A stretch of DNA of 64,000 bases, from the NCBI GenBank assembly GCA_026989275.1, contig JALSJQ010000029.1, forward strand, positions 110,792 through 174,791, given 5' to 3'. Position 1 is the stretch's first letter. Each line of letters begins with the position of its first letter. The notes below the pieces were generated by a model, which was not told where the DNA came from, searched no databases, and saw only the letters and a list, made by a program, of their open reading frames with translations. The position numbers were made by a program, and so were the translations under genes. Origin of the DNA: Albidovulum sp. Lineage in GTDB: Bacteria; Pseudomonadota; Alphaproteobacteria; Rhodobacterales; Rhodobacteraceae. Of the stretch, positions 39,918 through 50,100 are shown in pieces.

Positions 39918-41002
39918 TGGTAACGCTCGAGAAACGCCCCGAACCCTCGGAGCCGTGGCGCTGGCTGGCGCCGCTTCTCGCCGTGGCGCTGACACTCGTG
40001 GCCGGCGGCGTCATGTTCGCCCTCCTCGGCAAGGATCCGGTGGCGGCGATCCGCATGATCTTCTGGGACCCGCTGTTCAACGAGACCTTCGCCGCCTACG
40101 CCCGCCCGCAACTGCTGGTGAAGGCGGCGCCGCTGATCCTGATCGCGCTCGGCCTCTCCTTCGGCTTTCGCGCCAACATCTGGAACATCGGGGCCGAAGG
40201 CCAGTACATCATGGGAGCTCTGGCCGCCGCCGGCGTCGCGCTGGCGCTCTACCCGCTCGATGCCTGGTGGCTCTTTCCGCTGATGATTGTCGCGGGCGCT
40301 CTCGGCGGCTTTCTCTGGGCGATGATCCCGGCCTTCCTGCGCACCCGCTTCGGCACCAACGAGATCCTCGTCAGTCTGATGCTGGTCTATGTGGCCGAGG
40401 CGTTTCAGGCGGCGATGGCCCTCGGACCGATGCGCAACCCCGAAGGGCACGGCTTCCCGGGCTCGCGCAACCTTCAGGACTATCCCGCGGCCCACAATGC
40501 CGAGCTCGTCGCCGGAACCGGCATGCACTGGGGCGTGGTGACGGCCTTTCTCGCGGTCGTCATCGGCTACATCGCACTCAATCGCCACCTCTTCGGCTTT
40601 CAGGTCCGCCTCACCGGGCAGGCGCCCAGGGCCGCGCGCTTTGCCGGTGTCGATGCCGACAGGCTGGTGGTGATCTGTCTCGGCATTTCGGGCGCACTGG
40701 CGGGGCTGGCCGGCATGTTCGAGATCTCCGGCCCTTCGGGGCAGGTGTCGATCGACTTCAACATCGGCTACGGCTTCACGGCAATCATCGTCGCCTTTCT
40801 CGGCCGGCTGCACCCGATCGGCATTCTCCTTGCCGGGCTCCTGATGGCGCTCAGTTATATCGGCGGCGAGCTGGCCCAGTTCGGGCTCGGCGTGCCGGCG
40901 GCGGCGATCAAGGCGCTTCAGGGGATGCTGCTCTTCTTCCTCCTGGGCGTTGACGTCTTCACCAATTACCGGCTGCGCTGGAAGCCGGGGAGGGCTGGCT
41001 GA
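39917..41002 (+). CDS. ABC transporter permease 1, nucleoside/purine type
   Basis: A 361-residue inner-membrane permease of the YufP/RbsC class with about ten hydrophobic segments. Family marks are LIALGLSFGFRANIWNIGAEGQYIMGALAA and FLRTRFGTNEILVSLMLVYVA. It overlaps the ATPase stop and ends overlapping the second permease start by one base. It should pair with the next permease as a heterodimer. Confidence 0.9.
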   Translation: MVTLEKRPEPSEPWRWLAPLLAVALTLVAGGVMFALLGKDPVAAIRMIFWDPLFNETFAAYARPQLLVKAAPLILIALGLSFGFRANIWNIGAEGQYIMGALAAAGVALALYPLDAWWLFPLMIVAGALGGFLWAMIPAFLRTRFGTNEILVSLMLVYVAEAFQAAMALGPMRNPEGHGFPGSRNLQDYPAAHNAELVAGTGMHWGVVTAFLAVVIGYIALNRHLFGFQVRLTGQAPRAARFAGVDADRLVVICLGISGALAGLAGMFEISGPSGQVSIDFNIGYGFTAIIVAFLGRLHPIGILLAGLLMALSYIGGELAQFGLGVPAAAIKALQGMLLFFLLGVDVFTNYRLRWKPGRAG

Positions 41003-41934
41003 TGGACCTTTCGGCAATCGATCCCCTGGTGCTCCTCGCCTCGCTGATGGTGGCGGCGACACCGATCATGCTGGCGGGGATCGGCGAGCTCGTGGTCGAG
41101 AAGTCGGGCGTGCTCAACCTCGGCGTCGAGGGGATGATGATCACGGGCGCGATCTGCGGCTTCGCGATCGCCGTCGAGACCGGCTCGCCGGCGCTGGGCT
41201 TTCTCGCCGCGGCGGCAGGCGGCGCCGTTCTCGCCCTCGTCTTCGGCATCCTCACCCAGTTCCTGCTCTCCAACCAGGTGGCGACCGGCCTGGCCCTGAC
41301 GCTGTTCGGTCTCGGCCTCTCGGCCCTGATCGGGCAGAGCTACATCGGCATCAAGCCACCCCATTTCGACCCGCTCGACATTCCGCTCCTCAAGGATCTG
41401 CCGGTGCTCGGCCCGGTGCTCTTCCGCCATGACGTGATCGTCTATCTCGCTCTCGGCCTCGTGGTCGCCGTGTGGTGGTTCCTCAACCGCAGCCGCGCCG
41501 GGCTGGTGCTCCGGGCGATCGGCGAGAACCACGACGCGGCCCATGCCCTCGGCTACAAGGTCATGCGGATGCGGATGCTGGCGATCGTCTTCGGGGGCGC
41601 GCTGGCCGGGCTCGGCGGTGCCTACATCTCGCTCGTGCGCGTGCCCCAATGGACCGAGGGGATGACGGCCGGGGCCGGCTGGATCGCCCTTGCCCTCGTG
41701 GTCTTCGCTTCCTGGCGCCCCCTGAGGCTGGCACTCGGTGCCTGGCTCTTCGGCGGCATCACCGTGCTGCAGCTCAACCTGCAGGCGGCCGGGGTGGCGA
41801 TCCCGATCCAGTATCTGTCGATGAGCCCCTACATCGCCACCATCCTCGTGCTGGCCTTCCTCTCCTCGCGTTCGGGCCGGGCGGCACTCGACGCGCCCGC
41901 CTCGCTCGGCAAGCCCTTCCACGCATCGAGCTGA
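41002..41934 (+). CDS. ABC transporter permease 2, nucleoside/purine type
   Basis: A 310-residue permease of the YufQ class with about eight hydrophobic segments. Family marks are IGELVVEKSGVLNLGVEGMMITGA near residue 30 and LVLRAIGENHDAAHALGYKV near residue 170. It is the partner of the preceding permease. A GC-rich hairpin (TCCGCCC/GGGCGGA, 41980-41998) lies in the gap to the binding-protein gene and may attenuate or stabilise the transcript. Confidence 0.9.
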   Translation: MDLSAIDPLVLLASLMVAATPIMLAGIGELVVEKSGVLNLGVEGMMITGAICGFAIAVETGSPALGFLAAAAGGAVLALVFGILTQFLLSNQVATGLALTLFGLGLSALIGQSYIGIKPPHFDPLDIPLLKDLPVLGPVLFRHDVIVYLALGLVVAVWWFLNRSRAGLVLRAIGENHDAAHALGYKVMRMRMLAIVFGGALAGLGGAYISLVRVPQWTEGMTAGAGWIALALVVFASWRPLRLALGAWLFGGITVLQLNLQAAGVAIPIQYLSMSPYIATILVLAFLSSRSGRAALDAPASLGKPFHASS

Positions 41935-42093
41935 GTCACGGATGGAAGCTGCCCCTCGATCGGGCAATCGGACCGCGGATCCGCCCCCTGCGGGCGGAAA
42001 CATGGAAAAAGAACGAGACGAAAGCACCGGCAGGGTATAGGACAGGAAACCGGAACGGGCCACATCAGGCTGCTGCAACAAGGGAGATACAGC

Positions 42094-43182
42094 ATGACCA
42101 TGAAACGCAGAACCGTCCTCGCCGGCCTCGCCGGCACCACCGCCGCCGCCGCGCTCGGCATGCCGGCCCTCGCCGGCAAGGGCAAGGTCAAGGCCGGGTA
42201 CATCTATGTCGGCCCGGTCGGCGATGGCGGCTGGAGCTATCAGCACGACCAGGGGCGCAAGGCGGTCGAGGCCGCCTATGGCGACAAGGTCGAGACCAGC
42301 TATGTCGAGAGCGTTCCCGAGGGGGCCGACGCGGAGCGAGTGATGACGCAGATGGCGCTGTCGGGCCATGACATCATCTTCGCCACCTCCTTCGGCTACA
42401 TGGATGCCGTCCAGAACGTGGCGAAGAAGTTTCCGAACGTGAAGTTCGAACACGCCACCGGCTACAAGCGCGCCCCCAATGTCGCCACCTATTCCTCGCG
42501 TTTCTACGAGGGGCGGGCGGTGATCGGCACCATCGCCGGCATGGTCACCCGGAGCAACAAGATCGGCTACATCGCGTCCTATCCGATCCCCGAGGTGATC
42601 CGCGGCATCAACTCGGCCTTCATCCATGCCCGCAAGAAGAACCCCGATGTGGAGTTCAAGATCGTCTGGGTCTTCACCTGGTTCGACCCGTCCAAGGAGG
42701 CCGACGCCGCGAAGGCGCTGATCGAGCAGGGTTGCGACGTCATCATGCAGCACACCGACTCGACCGCGCCGATGGCCATTGCCGAGAAGGCCGGGATCAC
42801 CGCCTTCGGTCAGGCTTCGGACATGCGCGCCTTCGGGCCGAACGCCCAGGCGACGGCCATCATCGACAACTGGGCGCCCTACTACGTCGATCGCGTCGGC
42901 AAGGTGCTCGGCGGCACATGGAAGAGCGAGGACACCTGGGGCGGCATCGCCTCGGGCATGGTGGCCTTCGCCCCCTTCAACGAGAACCTGCCCGCGGAGG
43001 TGAAGGCGGCTGCCCGGAAGATGATCGACGACATCAAGTCCGGCGCCTATCACCCCTTCACCGGCCCGCTCAACAAGCAGGATGGCACCCCGTGGCTGAA
43101 ACCGGGCGAAGTGGCCGACGACGGGACGCTGCTCGGCATGAACTTCTACGTCGAGGGCATCGAGGGCACCATTCCCTCCTGA
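42094..43182 (+). CDS. BMP family substrate-binding protein
   Basis: A 362-residue periplasmic binding protein of the BmpA/PnrA family, which bind nucleosides or purines. The N-terminal signal peptide is MKRRTVLAGLAGTTAAAALGMPALA. Family segments are GDGGWSYQHDQGRKAVE, ATSFGYMDAVQNVAKKFPNV and IGYIASYPIPEVIRGINSAF. GGGAGATACAGC precedes the ATG. It lies 159 bases after the permeases and is followed by a terminator, so it ends the purine operon. Confidence 0.92.
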   Translation: MTMKRRTVLAGLAGTTAAAALGMPALAGKGKVKAGYIYVGPVGDGGWSYQHDQGRKAVEAAYGDKVETSYVESVPEGADAERVMTQMALSGHDIIFATSFGYMDAVQNVAKKFPNVKFEHATGYKRAPNVATYSSRFYEGRAVIGTIAGMVTRSNKIGYIASYPIPEVIRGINSAFIHARKKNPDVEFKIVWVFTWFDPSKEADAAKALIEQGCDVIMQHTDSTAPMAIAEKAGITAFGQASDMRAFGPNAQATAIIDNWAPYYVDRVGKVLGGTWKSEDTWGGIASGMVAFAPFNENLPAEVKAAARKMIDDIKSGAYHPFTGPLNKQDGTPWLKPGEVADDGTLLGMNFYVEGIEGTIPS

Positions 43183-43260
43183 TCCCTCCTGAAGGTGCCG
43201 GGCATGCGCGAGAGGCTCGAGGCCGGTGCCCGCTCTCGAACGTCATGCCCCGAAGATGCA

Positions 43261-43290
43261 GAAAGGCCCGGGCCGCGCCCCGGGCCTTTC
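43261..43290 (+). terminator. Strong terminator ending the purine operon
   Basis: GAAAGGCCCGGG, loop CCGCGC, CCCGGGCCTTTC: perfect 12-bp arms, ending in the T-rich side CTTTCTCC. It separates the host purine operon from the CRISPR island. Confidence 0.8.
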
Positions 43291-43560
43291 TCCTGCGCCC
43301 TGCCGATGCGCACCCGGTGCGGACAGACGGCTCGACGACCGCACCTGCACCTTGCCCCCCGGCCCCTTCCTTCGGAAAAACCCGCTGCGGGTGATCCCAT
43401 GCCCCGTCCGCGGACCGCCGGCGCACTCCAGGCGAAAACGGTTTTGCATTGCGCATGGAGCATATATCGGATTGCCAACCGGCGATGACGGCATTCATGA
43501 TGATCCGGCGCGCTGAATGACGATTTTGCCGAAGTGCAGCAGGAACAGGCCCGACGCCCC
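43291..43560 (+). promoter_or_regulatory. Leader region ahead of the CRISPR-cas genes
   Basis: Between the terminator and cas6 the DNA shifts to a locally AT-richer stretch near 43435-43470. It holds AAAAC-G-GTTTT arms at 43435-43445, a TTGCAT at 43444-43449 and ATATAT at 43462-43467, which may be promoter elements although their spacing is shorter than the sigma-70 optimum. Presumed promoter of the cas transcript. Confidence 0.4.
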
Positions 43561-44502
43561 ATGCCGGAGTTTCCCATAAACCGTTACACATTGCGTTTCC
43601 GCGTTGAAGAACCATGCCGCCTGCAGCCGGTCACCGGCAGCATGTGGCGGGGGCTGCTGGGGCGCGAGCTGATGTGCATGAGCACGGGAGAAAGGTCCGC
43701 CCCCGGCAACCTGCCTGGCTGGATATCCCGCGAACGGCTTTACGAATACTTCATGGAAACCCCGCCACCGCCCGACGCACCGGCCATGCGCCGTTATCCT
43801 CACGTGCCGCACCCTTACGCATTCGCCATGCCGGTGCATGAGGAGGAAGTGAAACTGCCTGCCAACGCGCATCTCGATGTGCACATCACCCTGTTCGGCA
43901 AGGCCAACGAACTGCTCAACGTAGTCATCCTGGCGCTGGTACGCGCCGCTGCCGGAGGGCTGGGAAAGTTGCGTGCGCGAGCCAGTCTGCTGCAGGTGCT
44001 GCAATTGCTTCCCGGTGGCGAGACGCGGCACATCTTCGCGCCGGGGGAGAAAATGCACCGGCCCATACCGGCATCGCCCCTCATTCCCCCCGCCCCCGCT
44101 TCTGCGGTCCGCGTGCAGCTGCTGACGCCATTGCGCCTGCAGCATCAGGGCCGTTTGATGAAGCCGAAAACCTTTTCGCCACAACCATTGCTGATGAATC
44201 TCGTGCGGCGCTATTCCATGCTGCATCTCTTTCATGGTCCCGGTGAAATGCAGGCGGACTTCCGGGCATTGAAGCGCGACAGCGAGAAGGTGCGACTAGT
44301 CGATGCCGACCTGCGCTGGCGGCAGCTGTCGCGTTACTCCGCCCGTCAGCAGCGCAGCGTGCCGCTGGACGGCCTCGTCGGTTCCTGCGTGCTGGACCTG
44401 TCGCTTGCGCCCGGCCTGTGGCCCTACCTGTGGCTGGGGCAGCTCACCCATGCGGGCAAGGGCGCCGTCTTTGGCCTGGGGCAGCTGCGGGTACAGATCT
44501 GA
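43561..44502 (+). CDS. cas6: CRISPR pre-crRNA endoribonuclease Cas6
   Basis: A 313-residue RAMP-type protein with tandem ferredoxin-like folds. The C-terminus carries the family's Gly-rich loop (THAGKGAVFGLGQLRV). It should cut repeats 3' of the GGG so that each crRNA starts with an 8-nt ATTAAGAC handle. ATG 43561 (MPEFPINRYTL) is chosen; a GTG at 43534 would add nine residues. A catalytic His cannot be named with certainty. First gene of the island and the only processing nuclease. Confidence 0.82.
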   Translation: MPEFPINRYTLRFRVEEPCRLQPVTGSMWRGLLGRELMCMSTGERSAPGNLPGWISRERLYEYFMETPPPPDAPAMRRYPHVPHPYAFAMPVHEEEVKLPANAHLDVHITLFGKANELLNVVILALVRAAAGGLGKLRARASLLQVLQLLPGGETRHIFAPGEKMHRPIPASPLIPPAPASAVRVQLLTPLRLQHQGRLMKPKTFSPQPLLMNLVRRYSMLHLFHGPGEMQADFRALKRDSEKVRLVDADLRWRQLSRYSARQQRSVPLDGLVGSCVLDLSLAPGLWPYLWLGQLTHAGKGAVFGLGQLRVQI

Positions 44503-44607
44503 ATCGCCGTTGTCCGCCCCGCCACGGATTGCCCGCGTTGCAGCTTGACGTTGCGCCAACGTCTTTCGATACTGTCTCCGGGAGAGAAACATGCCACTAT
44601 TGCGGGC

Positions 44608-45918
44608 ATGCGGGGGGTGGCGGAGACCGACATGGATCGCAGGGCAGGAAAGGCCGCCCGTGCTGCGCATGCAGCCGCTGCCACGGCATTCCCTTCGGCG
44701 AGTGAACCGAATGTCCCGGGCGATGGCAAGGGTGCAGCCCCGGATGCACGCTTCTTTCCGGCCGGGTCGGCGCCAGCGGCAGCACCTCATGCCTTTGCGC
44801 GCCGCGTGCTGTTTCTGGTTGCGGGGCTGACCCCGCAGATCGTTACCGAAACGCTCTTTGCCCTGTGCCATCGCGCGCCGGATCCGTTTCTGCCCACCGA
44901 GGTCCATCTGCTCACCACCACCGAGGGCAGCCGCCGCGCGCGGCTGATGCTGCTGGAGGGGCAGGGGCGCTTCTACCGCTTCTGCGAGGACTACCGGCTA
45001 CCGCAACTGGCAAAGGCCTTCGACGAGACGCGCATCCATCTGGTGCGCGGAGCCGACGGCACGCCGCTGGACGACATCGTGACCGCCGGGGACAATGCCG
45101 CGGTGGCCGATACCATCATGCACTACATCCGCACTTTCACCAGTGATCCCGACTGTGCGCTGCATGCCTCCGTGGCCGGCGGACGCAAGACCATGGGCGT
45201 GGCGCTGGCACTGGCCATGAGCCTGTTCGGCAGGCCGCAGGATGCGCTTTCGCACGTGCTGGTCTCGCCGCCGTTCGAATCGCATCCGGATTTCTTCTAC
45301 CCGCCGCCGCAGCCGCAGGTGCTGCTGGTGGGCGCTCCACCGCAGCAGCGCCCGGTGAGCACGGCGGAAGCGCGCGTCTCGCTGGCGGAGATTCCGCTGC
45401 TGAAGCTGCGCGACCTGCTGGACGAGGCCCTGCTGGCCGAGGACTGCTCCTTCAGCGCATTGATCGAACGCGCCCAGACCAGCTTTGCGGCACCGCGCCT
45501 CGTCATCGACCTTGCGCGCAGCAGCGTGCAGGCCAACGGACAACAGTTGGACCTGAAACCGGCGGCAAAAGCTTTTCTCTTGATGCTGGCGCGCCGCAAG
45601 CTGCTAGAAAAGGCCACGCACTGCCCAGCGGAAGGAGCGCCGGATGCGGCGCTGGCGCGGGAGTTCCTGCAGGCCTTCGCCGACATCAATGCCGAACCGC
45701 CCACCGAGCAGACACGAAAGGCCCTGAAGGACGGCATGGACAAGAACTATTTCGAGCGCCGCAAGCACGAGGTGAACAGCGCCCTGCGCAAGGCGCTGGG
45801 GCCGGGGCCGGCAAAGGCCTGCGAGATCGGCAGGCGGCACGACGCGGCCAGCGGGCGCTACTGCCACGACCTGCCCCTGAAACCGGAGCAGGTGCGGATC
45901 ATCGACGAAGGGAGGTAG
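44608..45918 (+). CDS. CARF-domain protein of the NE0113 family
   Basis: About 436 residues. From about residue 49 the text RRVLFLVAGLTPQIVTETLFAL, then PTEVHLLTTTEGSRRARL, SVAGGRKTMGVALALAMSLFGRPQD and LSHVLVSPPFE is the NE0113 family (TIGR02584), a CARF-type cyclic-oligoadenylate-binding protein often labelled ring nuclease or Csm6. No HEPN RxxxxH motif is apparent. The C-terminal about 150 residues have a stretch (RSSVQANGQQLDLKPAAKAFLLMLARR) reminiscent of a winged helix. So it may degrade cOA, sense it as a regulator, or both. The start is uncertain (ATG 44608, ATG 44632 or TTG 44545). Confidence 0.75.
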   Translation: MRGVAETDMDRRAGKAARAAHAAAATAFPSASEPNVPGDGKGAAPDARFFPAGSAPAAAPHAFARRVLFLVAGLTPQIVTETLFALCHRAPDPFLPTEVHLLTTTEGSRRARLMLLEGQGRFYRFCEDYRLPQLAKAFDETRIHLVRGADGTPLDDIVTAGDNAAVADTIMHYIRTFTSDPDCALHASVAGGRKTMGVALALAMSLFGRPQDALSHVLVSPPFESHPDFFYPPPQPQVLLVGAPPQQRPVSTAEARVSLAEIPLLKLRDLLDEALLAEDCSFSALIERAQTSFAAPRLVIDLARSSVQANGQQLDLKPAAKAFLLMLARRKLLEKATHCPAEGAPDAALAREFLQAFADINAEPPTEQTRKALKDGMDKNYFERRKHEVNSALRKALGPGPAKACEIGRRHDAASGRYCHDLPLKPEQVRIIDEGR

Positions 45919-45921
45919 GGG

Positions 45922-47133
45922 ATGGCTTACCGCAAGATCGAAGCACGTTATGTGATCACAACGCCCATGTATCTGGGAGGACATGCATCCAATGTTGCCT
46001 CGGAACGCATGCGGGAGGCCTCGTTCAAGGGTGCGTTGCGCTTCTGGTGGCGTGCGCTCATGTGGAACGAGGCATGGCAGAAGGCCCACGGAGACGAAGG
46101 CAAGGCTTTGGGGCTGCTGCGGCAATGGGAAGGACAGCTTTTCGGCGTTGCTGCGGAAAAAGGAAAGGACAGCCGCGCCAGCATGTTCAGGCTGCGGTGT
46201 TCTATACAAAATCATGAAGAGGAAAAAAATCCTGACATACTGGAAGGGGCTGGCTGGCAATATCTGAAGGGGCAAGGCTTGGATCGCAGAATGGCTGCTT
46301 TTGCACCGGGGACTAAGATCACTGCCGTTCTATTGCTGCATCCACAGATTGCAGCCGAGCAAGTAGACCAACTGTTGAAAGCGTTGGTGGCACTTGGACT
46401 TTTTGGCGGCATTGGTGCCCGTTCCCGGCGGGGTGTGGGTTCTGTAGCAATTCAGTCTCTAAATATTAATGAACAGCCGGAAGGTGTTGTCCCGCATAAT
46501 ATCAATGAACTGCCCAAAACTTTGGAGTGGATGGGAGTTAACGAGAAGACTCTTCAATGCCCTTTACCCCCATTTGCAGCCTTTTCAGAAGAATCTCGAG
46601 TAGATTGGGTTAATTTGGGTGTATCTGAATTTGGTTGCCAATTCATGAACTGGAGAGGATACTACGAAAGAGATTGTAGGAGAGTGAAAGAAAAGCCAAA
46701 GAAAAAGAAAATCCCTGCTTTTAAACAGGATCATGACAATATGATGGATGTGGTCAATGGAATTTTGCCAGCATACCCCCCAAAGCGAGCTGTATTTGGG
46801 CTTCCGCACAATTATTTTTTTAAGAGTATATTTGAAAAACTTTTGCAGCAGGGATTTGATAAGAGAAGAGCTAGAAAAATGGCTTCTGTATATGTGAATT
46901 ATGGATCTGCATTTGATAAAGAAAAGGCTAAGCACGAAAGACATGCTTCACCTTTGCTCGTTCATTTTCATGATGTCCATAATATACAAGGAATTATGTT
47001 GACATTCCTCCCAAGTAGATTTGTAGAAGATCAATTGGCCATGAAGGGAAAGAGAGTTGTAAAGAAGCCCTTCCAGCCAGATTGGCAGGTTGTGCACAAT
47101 TTCATGAACCACATGGGCGGCAAGACACTGTAA
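45922..47133 (+). CDS. cmr1: Cmr1, RAMP subunit of the type III-B complex
   Basis: A 403-residue RAMP protein capping the 3' end of the crRNA in the Cmr complex. It has the family start YVITTPMYLGG, ERMREASFKGALRFWWRAL near residue 32, and LFGGIGARSRRGVGSVAI near residue 160 (Gly-rich loop). From about 46200 to 47110 the gene is markedly AT-rich with AAA/ATT codons, unlike its own 5' end and its neighbours. It starts 3 bases after the CARF gene and ends 9 before cas10. Confidence 0.92.
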   Translation: MAYRKIEARYVITTPMYLGGHASNVASERMREASFKGALRFWWRALMWNEAWQKAHGDEGKALGLLRQWEGQLFGVAAEKGKDSRASMFRLRCSIQNHEEEKNPDILEGAGWQYLKGQGLDRRMAAFAPGTKITAVLLLHPQIAAEQVDQLLKALVALGLFGGIGARSRRGVGSVAIQSLNINEQPEGVVPHNINELPKTLEWMGVNEKTLQCPLPPFAAFSEESRVDWVNLGVSEFGCQFMNWRGYYERDCRRVKEKPKKKKIPAFKQDHDNMMDVVNGILPAYPPKRAVFGLPHNYFFKSIFEKLLQQGFDKRRARKMASVYVNYGSAFDKEKAKHERHASPLLVHFHDVHNIQGIMLTFLPSRFVEDQLAMKGKRVVKKPFQPDWQVVHNFMNHMGGKTL

Positions 47134-47142
47134 AGGCGGGGC

Positions 47143-50100
47143 ATGGTCATGGCGAATATTGAAGAAAAAATCTGGCGGGCCAAGGCGGCGGCGTGGGTGC
47201 ATGATCCGGGCGAGAAGCAGGCCATCCTGTTCGCTCCCGGCTTTGCGCATGAGAAGGGCACATCGAGGAAGCTCACGGAATTGCTGCTGGGCTCGGACAA
47301 ACTGCCTGGCGATCTCGAAACATTGCGCAAACAGGGCGACTGGTGGTCTTCCGCCGCCGACCGTCCGCAATTTCCGCAAGAGGCGGATGCACGGGTGGTG
47401 TTTCGCAATCAGCCGGTGCTGATTCATCCGCTGTGTGGCCTCATTCTCGATCTGGCGAAGGAAACCGGCGGTGCGCTGGCGCTGGATGCGGACGATTTTC
47501 AACGCATCGAGGAAGAAAGCTTCAAGGCCGCGACGAATCTCATCAAACAGGCCATCGGCAATGATCAGCCGCAAACGCCGGATGAGCTGAAGAAAGCGCT
47601 GCTGGCGCTGTGGCGGTTCCTGCCTGTGGCGGAGCATGCACCCAAGGGGTTCGGCGAATTGTGGCGGCTGCTGCCGGCGGATTCGCGGGTGCCGGATCAT
47701 GCCATCTGGACGCATCTCGACCTTGCCTCCGCTCTGGGCGGCGCCATGGCGGGGGATGAGAACGGCGAGGTGGCCTTGCTGATGGTCTCGCTGGGGCCGG
47801 TGCAGGAGTTCATCGCGCAGGCGCGCTCCACTTCCGATCTGTGGGCCGGTTCGCATCTGCTCTCGCGCCTCACCCTGGCGGCGATGGAGCCGCTGCTGAA
47901 TGCGCTGGGGCCGGATGCCGTCATCTTCCCGCACCTGCGCGGCCTGCCGCTGGTGGATCTGTGGCTCATCGAGCAGGGGCTGCCGCCGGAGATGTTCGAC
48001 GAGGAAGAATGGCGCAGGCAGGGCACGGACTTCAACCCGCTGTTCATGGCCACGCTGCCCAACCTGTTTCTGGCCATCGTGCCGGCCAGTCAGGCGCAGG
48101 CGCTGGCCACACAGGCAGCGGAAAGCGCCCGCACCTTCATGCGCGAGCAGGTGGCGGAAAAGGCGCTGGAGAAGTTGCTGAAAGCCAAAGAGCTTGATCT
48201 GAACGCACCTGAAGCTGAAACGGCCAAAGCGCAACTCACCCGTCAGCTTGCCGACTTCCCGGAAATCTACTGGGCAACCGTGCCCTGGGCAAAACTGGGA
48301 GAAGACTTTGCCGCTGCAAGAGAGCGCCTGCGGGAGATCCTCGCCGTCTTTTCCGAAAAGACCGATGCGCCCGGCGTGCTGGACAATGAGGGCCTGAAGC
48401 TGCTGGCGGAGAGATACGAAACCAGCCTGTTCAGGTATGCCCCCAACCCCGGCGTGCTGTATCCGGCGGCGCATCAGGCGGTTTCACGCACCCATGGGGC
48501 GGCGAAGACGCTGCGTCCCTTCACCCAGGCGAAGGAAGATGGCTACCGCTGCTCCCTGTGCGGCGAGCGCGAATGGCTGACGCTGGATCGCGAACAACTG
48601 CACTGGACGCGTCGTCAGCGCGAGGAGAACGCCCGCAACGGCCAGCCCACGCTGTGGACGAACGTCAAGCCCGCCTGGGCGAAGAAGGGTGAGCACCTGT
48701 GCGGCATCTGCGCCTCCAAGCGCCTGTGGCCGGGGCTGGTGCGCGAAACGGTGGAACAGGCTTCCCGCAAGAGCTTCTCCCGCCGCTTCGTCATCTCCAC
48801 CCACGTGCTGGCCATGGCCGATGATCTGGAGAAGCTGGCAACTGAAGAGCCGAAGAAGATCATTGATGCCGCCAGCAGGCATGCGGACTTTGCCAACGCC
48901 GATACGGCAGCCCTGCCGCGCCAGTTGATGAGGCGGCTGCCCAAGGATGACGAGAACAACCTTGCGGAGCTGGTGAAGAAGATTCCCGCCCACATCGATG
49001 ATCTGCGCAACAGCGAAGATCGCGAGCGGCTGGAGGCCTTCCTGCAGGACATCGGGTTGTCAGAAGGAGAACGCTATTACGCCGTGCTGCTGATGGATGG
49101 CGACTCCATGGGCAAGTGGCTCTCCGGCGATGCGGCGTTCGCCATTTCCTTCGGCGAGTCGTGGCACCCGGACGTGCGCAAGAAGGCCGAGGCGCTGGCA
49201 TCCACCGACAAGAGGGTTGCAACCTACCTCCAGACCAAACGCCCACCCTCGCCGGCACGGCATGTGAGCGTCTCCGCTGCGCTCAACGGCTTCTCGCTGG
49301 ACATGGCGCGGGTGGTGGTGGAGGAGCTGAGCAACGGCAAGCTCATCTACGCCGGCGGTGATGACGTGCTGGCGCTGCTCAGCCTCGATGATGCACTGCC
49401 TGCGGCCATTGCCCTGCGCTTCCTCTATGGCGGGCATCTACCGGAAGGCATCGAAGACCTGCTGCCGGGGGGCTTTGCGGAGCGTTTCCAGGTCAACAAC
49501 GGCTTCGTGCGCTACCGCGAGCGCCTCTACATGACCATGGGGCCGCGGGCCACGGCTTCCGCCGGTCTGGTGATTGCCCATTACATGACGCCGCTCTCCC
49601 GCGTGCTGGCCGAGGCACGGCAGGCGGAGAAGCGGGCCAAGAACAGCGGTCGCAACGCGCTTGCCATCACGGTGATGAAGCGGTCCGGCAACGTCGCACG
49701 CATCGCCGGGCAGTGGCCGGGCTTCACCATCAGCGACGACCGCCAGCGCGTGCAGGAAGCCGAACCTTTCGGCCAGACCTTCCCCGGCCTGATGGCGCGG
49801 CTGGCGGCAATGTTCCGCTCCGGCCAGCTTTCCCGCCGCGCGCCCTATCACGTGTTCCAGCACCTGCAACGCCTGCCGGAGCGAAAGCTTTCGGGCCTTG
49901 CGCAGGAGGAGTGGAACGCCATGCTGAGGAGCATGCTGGCCTATCAGTTCGATCGGCAGCGCAATGCCGGCAGCAAAGCGGACGTGCACAAGCTGGCCTG
50001 CGACATTGCCGACTGGGTCTGCCGCGAGGAGCACCCGCGTCCGTTACGCACCTTGCGCGAGTTCCTCGGCGCTGCGGAGTTCTTCGGCAGGCGCGGCAGG

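Noticed and set aside
43444..43468. Sigma-70 promoter TTGCAT...TATATC for cas6
   Set aside because: The gap between the boxes is about 13 bases, shorter than a normal promoter, so it is mentioned only as a possibility within the leader region.
45922..47133. Reverse transcriptase fused to or near the cas genes, which could explain start-site-directed spacers
   Set aside because: No YxDD-type RT motif or RT-length frame is present in the island; the GGDD of Cas10 is the cyclase palm.
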